The position numbers and the translations under genes were made by a program. Shown piece by piece: positions 1-7,145 of a stretch of 16,404 nt of DNA; positions within the stretch are counted from its first letter, which is position 1, and every line of letters starts with the position of its first letter. The notes beneath the pieces were generated by a model. That model did not search any database, had not been told where the DNA came from, and saw only the letters and a list, made by a program, of their open reading frames with translations. The stretch is from UBA2177 sp964487525 (GTDB lineage: Bacteria; Patescibacteriota; Dojkabacteria; SC72), in assembly GCA_964487525.1 (NCBI GenBank), contig CAZAQC010000011.1:1-16404 (forward strand). Reading direction: 5' to 3'.

Positions 1-261
1 ATAGAAAATAAATCCATACTTATAGATTTAAGAGATGAAGCACATCGTTTTGCAATCCTACATCATAGGAGAGCAAGACTTAAGAGTGCAAAAGGTTCGG
101 ACATAGATAATATTGTAGGAGTAGGAGCTAAAAGGAGGAAAATATTACTTACCCATTTTAAAAACACAGAGAAGATTAAGAATGCTACACAGGAAGAATT
201 AATGAAGATTATAAATAACAAAAGGGTAGTCAAAGAAATACTGAAGCATTTTAATCCTTAG
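1..261 (+). CDS. uvrC: UvrC, excinuclease ABC subunit C, C-terminal fragment
   Basis: The open frame enters from the left edge and ends at TAG 259-261, giving 86 residues. It begins inside the RNase H-like 5'-nuclease domain (RDEAHRFAILHHRRAR, the conserved end of that domain) and continues into the helix-hairpin-helix region (IVGVGAKRRKILLTHF), which binds DNA. UvrC makes both incisions around a bulky lesion after UvrB has been loaded. The GIY-YIG domain, the UvrB-binding UVR domain and most of the 5'-nuclease domain lie outside the window. The last 11 bases overlap the 3' end of the convergent gene on the other strand. uvrB is about 3 kb away on the opposite strand, so the two are not co-transcribed. 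The identification is firm despite the truncation, which is due to the window edge. Confidence 0.93.
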   Translation: MENKSILIDLRDEAHRFAILHHRRARLKSAKGSDIDNIVGVGAKRRKILLTHFKNTEKIKNATQEELMKIINNKRVVKEILKHFNP

Positions 262-1351
262 ACGTGTCTTGGGGTTCTAAATTAGAAAAAAGATACTCAA
301 AGAAAGGATCATCAACCTTGTTTGAATCAAGAACATAAACAATATTATCAAAAGTGTTTGGCATAACAGCTACATCATGAAATTCCCCATCTGAATTTAT
401 ACTACCTTTTAAAGCACTACCATAGTTAGTATAAGTAAGAATGGTATTACTTATTCCCCATTCTCGTTGAGTATTTTCATTAATTATTTCTATATAATCT
501 CTTAGGAAATTATCCAAGACCTTTGTTCCAAGATCCCCTACGGGAGTTAGAGTTGTTTTTTCTTCAGTTCCTAACTTTTTAAATTCAATCAGTCTAAGAT
601 TTTTAAAACTAGATGCTTTGTATGAAATAATATACTCCTTTGGAATCTTAATAACCCAAGCCAAATCAGGAAGAAGGTCTTGTAATTCTTGATTTGCTAG
701 CAGTAAATCTCTCTCAATTTCTCTCTCAACTCTCTCTCTTAACCCAGTATTAGCCTGCTCAGGGGTAATTAATTCGTACCAAATATCATTAAATTTTGAG
801 TATATTCTTAAACCATCACCATCTTTAATCCAGTACTCTCCATCTTTCATTTCTTCAGAACCTGTATCAACCGACAGAACAAAGGTCCATCCTTTTGAGG
901 GAAGAGTTTCAGTATAGTACTCATATGCGTCTGTTATTGATATGCCTTGTGGTAATCTGTATGCAGAATTCCCCGAACTAATAAAATTAGCTACAGAAGG
1001 TTCGTTGAAATTGTTTTCAAAAATGAAAACAGAATCAGGGTAAGATGGTACTCCTTCTATACCTATCACATATTTTTCTTCATACTCATTCTCATTACCA
1101 CCATTTCTCATTTTTATGACAAATAGGGCAGAGGCATAGAGTAGGGAGAGAAGAATTATTGGTAAGACAAAATAGAAGAATAGTCCAGATATATTAAATT
1201 GTTTTTTATTTCTTTTTAATGAAGAAGATTTCTTGTTACTAAGTCTAAACTTCTTTTTTCTTTTTACAGGAGTTATGGAATTCTTTTTATATGGCATGTA
1301 AACCTGTTGGTTTGGTCTAGTCAAATTTTTCTTCTTCTTGAATAGTGACAT
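251..1351 (-). CDS. Unrecognised membrane-anchored protein, 366 aa
   Basis: I do not recognise a family. The first 50 or so residues are very basic (many Lys/Arg, e.g. LFKKKKN and KRKKKFRLSNKK). One strongly hydrophobic segment follows at about residues 56-79, then about 285 mostly polar residues without further membrane segments. By the positive-inside rule this is a single-pass protein with a short cytoplasmic tail and a large extracytoplasmic domain. That domain has a helical, charged stretch near residues 205-225 (ERVEREIERDLLLANQELQ). The ATG at 1351 has a TATAAT element only 8 nt upstream, and the gene is divergent from tRNA-Gln. It converges on uvrC with an 11-bp overlap and no visible terminator. 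A lineage-restricted surface protein is plausible, but no function can be assigned. Confidence 0.8.
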   Translation of the reverse strand: MSLFKKKKNLTRPNQQVYMPYKKNSITPVKRKKKFRLSNKKSSSLKRNKKQFNISGLFFYFVLPIILLSLLYASALFVIKMRNGGNENEYEEKYVIGIEGVPSYPDSVFIFENNFNEPSVANFISSGNSAYRLPQGISITDAYEYYTETLPSKGWTFVLSVDTGSEEMKDGEYWIKDGDGLRIYSKFNDIWYELITPEQANTGLRERVEREIERDLLLANQELQDLLPDLAWVIKIPKEYIISYKASSFKNLRLIEFKKLGTEEKTTLTPVGDLGTKVLDNFLRDYIEIINENTQREWGISNTILTYTNYGSALKGSINSDGEFHDVAVMPNTFDNIVYVLDSNKVDDPFFEYLFSNLEPQDTSKD

Positions 1352-1359
1352 ATGTATCG

Positions 1360-1365
1360 ATTATA
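1360..1365 (-). promoter_or_regulatory. Putative -10 element of the 366-aa membrane protein gene
   Basis: TATAAT on the minus strand is followed by 8 nt (CGATACAT) and then the ATG at 1351. A transcript starting the usual 6-7 nt after the -10 would have a leader of only one or two bases. No convincing -35 element is visible. Confidence 0.45.
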
Positions 1366-1402
1366 TTACATTATTTCATTTCTATTTAATATACACATAT
1401 AG

Positions 1403-1408
1403 TATAAT
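1403..1408 (+). promoter_or_regulatory. Putative -10 element of tRNA-Gln
   Basis: A perfect TATAAT ends 9 nt before the first base of the tRNA, so transcription would start two to three bases upstream of the mature 5' end. The -35 region is AT-rich and weak. It lies back to back with the minus-strand TATAAT at 1360-1365. Confidence 0.5.
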
Positions 1409-1417
1409 TTCTTTTAC

Positions 1418-1491
1418 TGCGGGATCGTCTAATGGTAGGACACCGGCCTTTGAAGCCGTCAATCATGGTTCGATTCCATGTCCCGCAACCA
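1418..1491 (+). tRNA. tRNA-Gln (anticodon UUG), 3' CCA encoded
   Basis: The 74-nt cloverleaf includes the encoded CCA at 1489-1491. The acceptor stem pairs TGCGGGA with TCCCGCA, the discriminator base is A, the D stem pairs GTC with GAC, and the T arm is CATGG-TTCGATT-CCATG. The anticodon loop CTTTGAA places TTG at 1450-1452, which reads CAA and, by wobble, CAG. The outermost pair of the anticodon stem is a C-U mismatch (1443 and 1459); the other four pairs are Watson-Crick. Unlike the tRNA-Pro in this window, the CCA tail is genomically encoded. The deacetylase gene starts 36 nt downstream and no terminator separates them. Confidence 0.95.
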
Positions 1492-1527
1492 GAATTTATA
1501 GAATTATAGGTTATCAGAAACATTTTT

Positions 1528-2319
1528 ATGGATGATAAAGAAACATTCCCAATGGGTGATGAACCAATCAGTAGAAGAGAATTTCTAGGGAAATCTGCGA
1601 CATTAGTTGCTGCTGCTTTTGCTCGGCCTGTTATTAAAAATACTTTTGAGAATTCAAAGACGGCTACTTCAAATGAACTTAGCGAATCCGAAATTGAGTT
1701 TATAGCTAAACATGAAATTGCCGAAGGAGATACCAGTAGAAATGTAGTAATGATGACATACGATGATATGGGTAGTGAAGAGCAAATTGAGAAAATTTTA
1801 GCAGCTTATCGGCCCTATCCTGACTGCAAGGCTACTTTCTTTTACTTGGGAGACAAACTTGAAAGAAGTTCTAAATCAATACAGAAGATTGTAGATGAAG
1901 GCCATCTGTTGGGTTCACATTTCTGGAATCATTCTCAAATGTCAACTCTGTCTTCGGATAGAATTAAGAGATGGTTTGATTTGAATATATCAACTCTTGA
2001 AAAAATTATACCTGATTATAAAATGAAATATTTCAGAATGCCTTATGGAGATGGAGTTAGTAGCGAGAGAATATTAAATATTGCTGCACAATTTGGATTA
2101 CAACATGTATATTGGTCCACAGGTAGCAACGGTTTAGTACCTGATACTTATCAAAAGGTCTTATGGGCAGTTAAACCTGGTTCAATTGTACTGTCACATA
2201 TGTTCAGACGCTACGATTATATGCAGGCAAATTTAATTGTAGATGGATTGGTGGAAAAAGGATTCTCTCTTGAAACTGTAGACACTGGTAAAGATCCATC
2301 AGATAGATACGAACCTTAA
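1528..2319 (+). CDS. Polysaccharide deacetylase (NodB/CE4 family) with a Tat-type signal
   Basis: CE4 enzymes remove N- or O-acetyl groups from peptidoglycan, chitin-like or other surface glycans using a metal held by an Asp-His-His triad. The core motifs are visible: TYDD at residues 77-80, in place of the usual TFDDG; H131-x3-H135 within GSHFWNHS; and RMPYG at 170-174. A late SIVLSH element near 229-234 matches the C-terminal catalytic-His motif. The N terminus carries SRREFLGK at residues 15-22, a good twin-arginine consensus, followed by a short hydrophobic stretch (ATLVAAAF). This implies export, probably folded, or membrane anchoring. The start could be the ATG at 1528 or the one at 1552; both keep the Tat motif and neither has a Shine-Dalgarno. 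It probably acts on cell wall or exopolysaccharide; the exact substrate cannot be told. Confidence 0.85.
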   Translation: MDDKETFPMGDEPISRREFLGKSATLVAAAFARPVIKNTFENSKTATSNELSESEIEFIAKHEIAEGDTSRNVVMMTYDDMGSEEQIEKILAAYRPYPDCKATFFYLGDKLERSSKSIQKIVDEGHLLGSHFWNHSQMSTLSSDRIKRWFDLNISTLEKIIPDYKMKYFRMPYGDGVSSERILNIAAQFGLQHVYWSTGSNGLVPDTYQKVLWAVKPGSIVLSHMFRRYDYMQANLIVDGLVEKGFSLETVDTGKDPSDRYEP

Positions 2320-2333
2320 TCTGAGAATCGTAG

Positions 2334-2567
2334 TTAGTTTCTGAAAGAAAGTAACAGATCAGACAGTTTTTTTGAGATATTTTGAATAATGCTGTTTTCG
2401 TTGTTTATTCCAATCTCATCTAGAATACTCTCAAGTTCTTCTTCATTAATAAATATCCTGTTTTCATCTTTAATATCGTTTAAGGCAATATTTAGCTTCT
2501 CAAATTCAACATGTTTTACCAACTCTATTAATTCTTCTTTTGTTAACACTAATGTTCCTCTTTGCAT
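2334..2567 (-). CDS. Small protein of unknown function, 77 aa
   Basis: I do not recognise this protein. It is predicted to be largely helical and acidic (LTKEELIELVKHVEFEKL, NEEELESILDEIG) with no membrane segment or metal motif. I place the start at the ATG at 2567 (MQRGTLVL), 16 nt after the nadK stop. A longer frame would begin at TTG 2612 and overlap nadK by 29 nt, which is less likely. It is the last gene of the uvrB-nadK run. A TATACT sequence at 2580-2575 sits 7 nt before the ATG and could give it an independent leaderless transcript. Its end lies 14 nt from the convergent deacetylase gene, with no terminator seen. Coding status is supported by position and composition only. Confidence 0.6.
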   Translation of the reverse strand: MQRGTLVLTKEELIELVKHVEFEKLNIALNDIKDENRIFINEEELESILDEIGINNENSIIQNISKKLSDLLLSFRN

Positions 2568-2583
2568 AATTAAAAGTATAAAA

Positions 2584-3333
2584 TTATTTTCTAAACCTAT
2601 GTGCAATCTCAATTCTTTTTCTTAAAAAGTCTTTTTTATCTAGAAACCCTATATTAATCTTGGAACCTTTTTTTAAGATTAATTCTGAACCTTCTTTAAG
2701 AATTTGAGATTCTACATTGGTAAGATATATTTTAGCACCGTTACTTCTGATTTTAATTTCTTTAAAAGGTACTATATCGTTTAGATATCTATTACATACT
2801 ACTCCTGTTATTGATAATAAGTCGGAATCTAGTGGTAGTATTCTTCCATTGTTATTATAGTTGAATGCAGTAGATCCAATTGCAGTACTTATACATATTC
2901 CAGATCCTTTTATTTCAAAATTTGTAAAATCACCTAATTTTGTAGATATATTAAAAGAGTGATAACCAGCTAATTTGTCACCTAGTATTACATCATTTAC
3001 TGCTTCTCCTAACTTCACACCATCAAGGAAAGCAACAATTGCGTTTGATTGAAATATGTCAATTTTTCTTTCATTATTTAACAGCTCAGATATGATTTTT
3101 TTGTCATCTTCAAAATAATTCATAAGAAAATTGAAAGTTCCCATAGCTTTCCCTAAATATGGTATCCCTCTATCTATACTTTCATGGATAGCATGTAACA
3201 TTGCCCCATCTCCTCCTGCTACAAGGAGAATGTCTGGATTCTTTTCTTCTATTAACTGTGGAAAGTTTGTCTCTACAAATTTATTAAAAAGTTTTACTCT
3301 CTTGTCTTTACTTACTAAGTACTTTATTTTCAT
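2584..3333 (-). CDS. nadK: NAD kinase (ATP-NAD kinase, NadK)
   Basis: Catalyses ATP-dependent 2'-phosphorylation of NAD to NADP, the sole route to NADP in most bacteria; cytoplasmic. The family's GGDG motif is at residues 40-43 (LLVAGGDGAML). The Asn-acidic motif appears as AVND at 111-114, with Asp where Glu is commoner. The glycine/threonine-rich NAD-binding segment STAIGSTAFN spans 149-158 and is followed by NNNGRILP. At 249 aa it is slightly short for the family, with a brief N-terminal domain before GGDG. The ATG lies 2 nt after the uvrB stop with no Shine-Dalgarno, so it is co-transcribed with, and perhaps translationally coupled to, uvrB. The identification is firm. Confidence 0.93.
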   Translation of the reverse strand: MKIKYLVSKDKRVKLFNKFVETNFPQLIEEKNPDILLVAGGDGAMLHAIHESIDRGIPYLGKAMGTFNFLMNYFEDDKKIISELLNNERKIDIFQSNAIVAFLDGVKLGEAVNDVILGDKLAGYHSFNISTKLGDFTNFEIKGSGICISTAIGSTAFNYNNNGRILPLDSDLLSITGVVCNRYLNDIVPFKEIKIRSNGAKIYLTNVESQILKEGSELILKKGSKINIGFLDKKDFLRKRIEIAHRFRK

Positions 3334-3335
3334 AA

Positions 3336-5303
3336 TTATTGAATACTACTTTTAATTTCTTTAATTTCATCTCTTAAGTTTGCAGCTTTTTCAAATTGAA
3401 GATTATCTGCCGCTATTAGCATCTTCTTTTCTAGATCTCTAATTAATAATCTTTTTTGTTTTTCATCCAATTTCTCAATATCCAAATCTACTTCCATCTT
3501 TTCCTTCTCCGTATCTACTAACCTTCCTCTTATCTCTTTCTCAATACTTTTTGGTGTTATATTGTTTTTTTTATTATACTCCAATTGATATGCTCTTCTT
3601 CTGTTTGTCTCCTCTATGGCATATTTCATACTTTCAGTCATATGGTCTGCATACATAATGACGCGACCATTTACATGTCTAGCTGCTCTTCCAATAGTTT
3701 GTACTAAACTTACTTTCGATCGTAGAAAACCCTCTTTGTCAGCATCTAGTATAATTACTAGGGATACCTCTGGTAAATCGATTCCTTCTCTTAATAGATT
3801 TATTCCTACAACAACATCATATTCTCCTAATCTTAAGTCTCTTAAGATATCAACCCTCTCAACAGTATCTATATCTGAATGTAAATACTGAACTTTAATA
3901 TCTAAATCTTTAAGGAATGAAGTTAAATCCTCTGCCATTCTCTTAGTTAATGTAGTTACCAATACCCTCTGTTTAATTGCAATATTCTTGTTTATCTCCG
4001 ATATCACATCATCTATTTGATTCTTACTCTCTCTAACCTCCACACTTGGATCTAGAAGGCCTGTAGGCCTCGTAAGAAGCTCAATAACGTTCTTGTTACT
4101 ATCTGTAATCTCCCATTCAGATGGAGTTGCTGAAATATATACGGAATCATACTGTTTTTTTCTAAACTCATTAAAATTCAATGGTCTATTATCTCTTGCT
4201 GTTGGTAATCTAAACCCATACTCTATGAGATTATCCTTTCTAGCTTTGTCGCCATTGTACATTCCACCAATTTGTGGAATTGTAATATGGGATTCATCTA
4301 TGAACATAAGGTAATCTTTAGGGAAATAATCAAGTAATGTGTATGGAGGCTCACCGCTTTTTCTTCCATCAAAATATATACTGTAGTTTTCCATACTTTT
4401 ACAGTAACCAACCTCTTGTAGCATCTCAATATCGTAATTTGTCTTCTGTTCTAATCTGTATGCCTCAATATCTTTTCCAATATTTTTCAAGAAAGCAACT
4501 CTCTTTTCTAAGTCTCTTTGTATATTCTCAACTGCATTCTTAATGACATCAGATGAATATACCAATGATGTTGCAGGAAATACTAAAAGTTCATTAAGAT
4601 CGGCTATTTTCTGCTTTGTAAGAGGATGTACCTTAGAAATATTTTCTACTTTGTTACCCCACAACTCAATACGGAAAGAGAGTTCTTCGTATGGAGGGAA
4701 TATCTCAATGATATCTCCATTTATTCTAAAAACACCATTAGTAAAATCAAAAGTATCTCTGGTATATCTCATAGATACCAATTCTAACGCTAATTTTGAG
4801 ATATCTATCTCTTGTCCAACAAAAAAAGAAAAACTTTTGTTTTCATAATTCTCTGGATTACCAATATTGTAAATACATGATACAGAAGCTACCACTATGG
4901 TATCTCTTCTAGTTAATGCCGAATTCATAGCTCCAAATCTAAGATTTTCAATCTCTTTGTTAACTTCTGATTCTTTTTCAATGTAAAGATCCTTTGCGGG
5001 AATATATGCTTCAGGTTGGTAGTAATCATAGTAGGATACAAAATATTTCACTGAGTTATCTGGAAAAAACTCTTTGAACTCTTCATACAATTGAGCTGCC
5101 AATGTTTTATTATGTGATATTATCAATGCTGGTCTATTTAGCTTGTCTATGATGTTTGCCATTACAAAGGTCTTTCCAGAACCAGTTACTCCCAAGAGAG
5201 TCTGCTTTTTGTTTCCTTTTGTAATTCCATCTGTAATCTCCTGTATGGCTTTTGTTTGATCGCTAGATGCAGAATATGTAGATTGTAATTTAAATTGTTC
5301 CAT
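3336..5303 (-). CDS. uvrB: UvrB, excinuclease ABC subunit B
   Basis: This is the damage-verifying helicase-like subunit of nucleotide excision repair. It receives lesions from UvrA, opens the duplex and recruits UvrC. From the ATG at 5303 it is 655 aa, normal for the family. Visible are Walker A GVTGSGKT (residues 38-45), the damage-clamping beta-hairpin region YYDYYQPEAYIP (91-102), the Walker B DESH box (336-339), C-terminal helicase motifs (ATPSEWE, LREGIDLPEVSLV, QTIGRAARH) and a C-terminal UVR motif (LQFEKAANLRDEIK) for UvrC binding. A TTG at 5318 would add five residues but lies inside the promoter, so I reject it. The gene is divergent from mutL and followed after 2 nt by nadK. Confidence 0.96.
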   Translation of the reverse strand: MEQFKLQSTYSASSDQTKAIQEITDGITKGNKKQTLLGVTGSGKTFVMANIIDKLNRPALIISHNKTLAAQLYEEFKEFFPDNSVKYFVSYYDYYQPEAYIPAKDLYIEKESEVNKEIENLRFGAMNSALTRRDTIVVASVSCIYNIGNPENYENKSFSFFVGQEIDISKLALELVSMRYTRDTFDFTNGVFRINGDIIEIFPPYEELSFRIELWGNKVENISKVHPLTKQKIADLNELLVFPATSLVYSSDVIKNAVENIQRDLEKRVAFLKNIGKDIEAYRLEQKTNYDIEMLQEVGYCKSMENYSIYFDGRKSGEPPYTLLDYFPKDYLMFIDESHITIPQIGGMYNGDKARKDNLIEYGFRLPTARDNRPLNFNEFRKKQYDSVYISATPSEWEITDSNKNVIELLTRPTGLLDPSVEVRESKNQIDDVISEINKNIAIKQRVLVTTLTKRMAEDLTSFLKDLDIKVQYLHSDIDTVERVDILRDLRLGEYDVVVGINLLREGIDLPEVSLVIILDADKEGFLRSKVSLVQTIGRAARHVNGRVIMYADHMTESMKYAIEETNRRRAYQLEYNKKNNITPKSIEKEIRGRLVDTEKEKMEVDLDIEKLDEKQKRLLIRDLEKKMLIAADNLQFEKAANLRDEIKEIKSSIQ

Positions 5304-5308
5304 ACCGT

Positions 5309-5317
5309 ATTCTAGCA
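5309..5317 (-). promoter_or_regulatory. Extended -10 promoter of uvrB (TGCTAGAAT)
   Basis: TGCTAGAAT on the minus strand matches the extended -10 form TGnTAtaaT. Only 5 nt (ACGGT) separate it from the uvrB ATG at 5303, so the predicted transcription start falls on or next to the A of the start codon, implying a leaderless mRNA. Extended -10 promoters can work without a -35 hexamer, and none is evident. Confidence 0.55.
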
Positions 5318-5329
5318 AATATATGGATG

Positions 5330-5338
5330 TGTTAGAAT
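5330..5338 (+). promoter_or_regulatory. Extended -10 promoter of mutL (TGTTAGAAT)
   Basis: TGTTAGAAT on the plus strand is followed by GATAGGT and the ATG at 5346, placing the expected start site at the initiation codon. It mirrors the uvrB element 12 bp away on the other strand, so the two polymerase footprints must overlap. The earlier in-frame ATG at 5337 lies inside this element. Confidence 0.55.
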
Positions 5339-5345
5339 GATAGGT

Positions 5346-7145
5346 ATGAAAACAGTAAAGCTAAACAAACTATCCCAAGAAGTAGTAAATCAAATAGCGG
5401 CAGGAGAGGTAATTGAAAGGCCTAGTTCAATAGTTAAGGAATTAGTAGATAATTCCATTGATGCAGACACTACAAAGATAAATATAAAGATTAGAAATGG
5501 GGGCATAGATGTTATAGAGGTTTCAGACAATGGTTATGGTATACCTAAGGATAATATTGGTTCTGTGTTTAATCCACATACTACATCTAAACTGTTTAGT
5601 ATCGAAGATCTTAACTCTCTTCTTAGTATGGGTTTCAGGGGTGAAGCTCTTTCCACTATAACTTCTGTAGCGAATGTTTCATTAATGTCTAAATATATAG
5701 AAGAGCAATTTGGTAATGAAATACAATTTAATGAAAAAGGTAAATCAGATGTTAAAAAAGTAGCAAAAGAACAAGGAACTACTGTTAGAGTTGAAAATGT
5801 TTTTTACAATATTCCTGCAAGAAGAAAATATTTAAAAACAGCACAAACAGAATACAGGAAGATATATGAATTACTAAATAACTATTTCTTAGTATATCCA
5901 AATATCCATTTTGTGTTAGAAAAAGATGGAAAGGTTGTAGTAAACCTTCCCTCTATACCAAACTCATCAAGAGGAGAAATTCTAGAACAGAGAGTAAATG
6001 AAGTTTTAGGATCTTCGACTCAATTTTTAAAACTACACTATGATGGTTCAGGTATAAAGATGGATGGATATTTAGGTCATCCATTATCTCATAGATCAAA
6101 ACTATCAAAATCATACATCTTCATTAATAACAGGCCAATTGTAGATAGAGGAATAATGAGAGCAATATATGAAGGATATTCTAGATATTTACCACATGGT
6201 GAAAGAATAGATTTTGTTATAAATATTTCAATTAAACCAGAATTGGTAGATGTAAATGTTCATCCAAGAAAAGAAGAGGTACGATTTGAAAATCCTTTTA
6301 GGGTATACAGTGCAGTAGAAGAGGCTGTAAAGCATGTATTAGAGAAAGAGCTTTCTTTTGAAAGTACATCTGTATCTCAACCATCTACTACAAATAGTTT
6401 TTCATCAATTAGGGATAAATTTAATCAAAGAACAACTCCTTCTAATGAGTATAAGTCAGATAACCTGTATTTAAAGAATAAATCCTCCTCTGTAAAAGAT
6501 ACTTTACTGTTCTCTAAAGAATTGCTTTCCGATATACACACAGAGGAATTACCGTGGGAAGGTAAGGGTCAAGTTACAAATATATTTCAGATTTTCAATA
6601 AATATATAGTCATTGAATTTACAGATAATAGGCTATGGATTATTGATCAACATGCAGCAGCAGAAAGGATAAATTTTGAGAAACTATCTAAAAGTAGAAA
6701 AGATAATCTCGATATTCAAAATTTTCTTGTACCAGTAGAAGTAGAAATGAAAAAAGAAGAGATACTTTTTCTAAAAGAGAATAGTAAGTTTTTTGAAGAG
6801 CTCGGGATACTATATGATATTAAAAATAACAAACTCGTTTTAAAAACAGTTCCAGTAGAATTTGCAAATTCTGATTTCAAATTGGTATTTCAAGAAATAT
6901 TTTCTTTAGAAGAAGATATTTCTACTTTAAAGAAGAACTTTAAGAAGTTAAAAGATGATGTCTTAGCAACAATATCTTGCCACAATAGTGTAAGAAGTGG
7001 TCAAAAGTTAGATAGAGAAACTATGTTAGACCTTTATAACAAACTCTCAAAGTGTGATAATCCATATAGTTGTCCTCATGGAAGACCTGCTGTTTGGAAA
7101 TTGACCATTGAGGAGATAGATAATAATTTTGAAAGAACATATTAA
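5346..7145 (+). CDS. mutL: MutL, mismatch repair protein with endonuclease motifs
   Basis: MutL couples mismatch recognition by MutS to strand incision. From the ATG at 5346 it is 599 aa. The N-terminal GHKL ATPase is intact: NQIAAGEVIERP, KELVDNS (31-37, with the catalytic Glu), DNGYGIP (61-67) and GFRGEALS (96-103). After a Ser/Thr-rich linker (about 340-400) comes a C-terminal dimerisation and nuclease domain with DQHAAAERINFE (434-445), SCHNSVRSG in place of the usual ACR-type motif, CPHGRP (576-581) and a terminal FER. Together these match the endonuclease-type MutL, as expected where MutH is absent. An ATG at 5337 is in frame but overlaps the -10 element; the shorter start also fits the family N terminus. 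No mutS is in the window. Confidence 0.94.
   Translation: MKTVKLNKLSQEVVNQIAAGEVIERPSSIVKELVDNSIDADTTKINIKIRNGGIDVIEVSDNGYGIPKDNIGSVFNPHTTSKLFSIEDLNSLLSMGFRGEALSTITSVANVSLMSKYIEEQFGNEIQFNEKGKSDVKKVAKEQGTTVRVENVFYNIPARRKYLKTAQTEYRKIYELLNNYFLVYPNIHFVLEKDGKVVVNLPSIPNSSRGEILEQRVNEVLGSSTQFLKLHYDGSGIKMDGYLGHPLSHRSKLSKSYIFINNRPIVDRGIMRAIYEGYSRYLPHGERIDFVINISIKPELVDVNVHPRKEEVRFENPFRVYSAVEEAVKHVLEKELSFESTSVSQPSTTNSFSSIRDKFNQRTTPSNEYKSDNLYLKNKSSSVKDTLLFSKELLSDIHTEELPWEGKGQVTNIFQIFNKYIVIEFTDNRLWIIDQHAAAERINFEKLSKSRKDNLDIQNFLVPVEVEMKKEEILFLKENSKFFEELGILYDIKNNKLVLKTVPVEFANSDFKLVFQEIFSLEEDISTLKKNFKKLKDDVLATISCHNSVRSGQKLDRETMLDLYNKLSKCDNPYSCPHGRPAVWKLTIEEIDNNFERTY

Noticed and set aside
1338..1535. Plus-strand open frame of 65 codons spanning the tRNA
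   Set aside because: It runs straight through tRNA-Gln and its promoter, so it is a chance frame.
2568..2612. TTG start extending the 77-aa protein into nadK
   Set aside because: A TTG start without Shine-Dalgarno, overlapping nadK by 29 nt, is less likely than the ATG just after the nadK stop.
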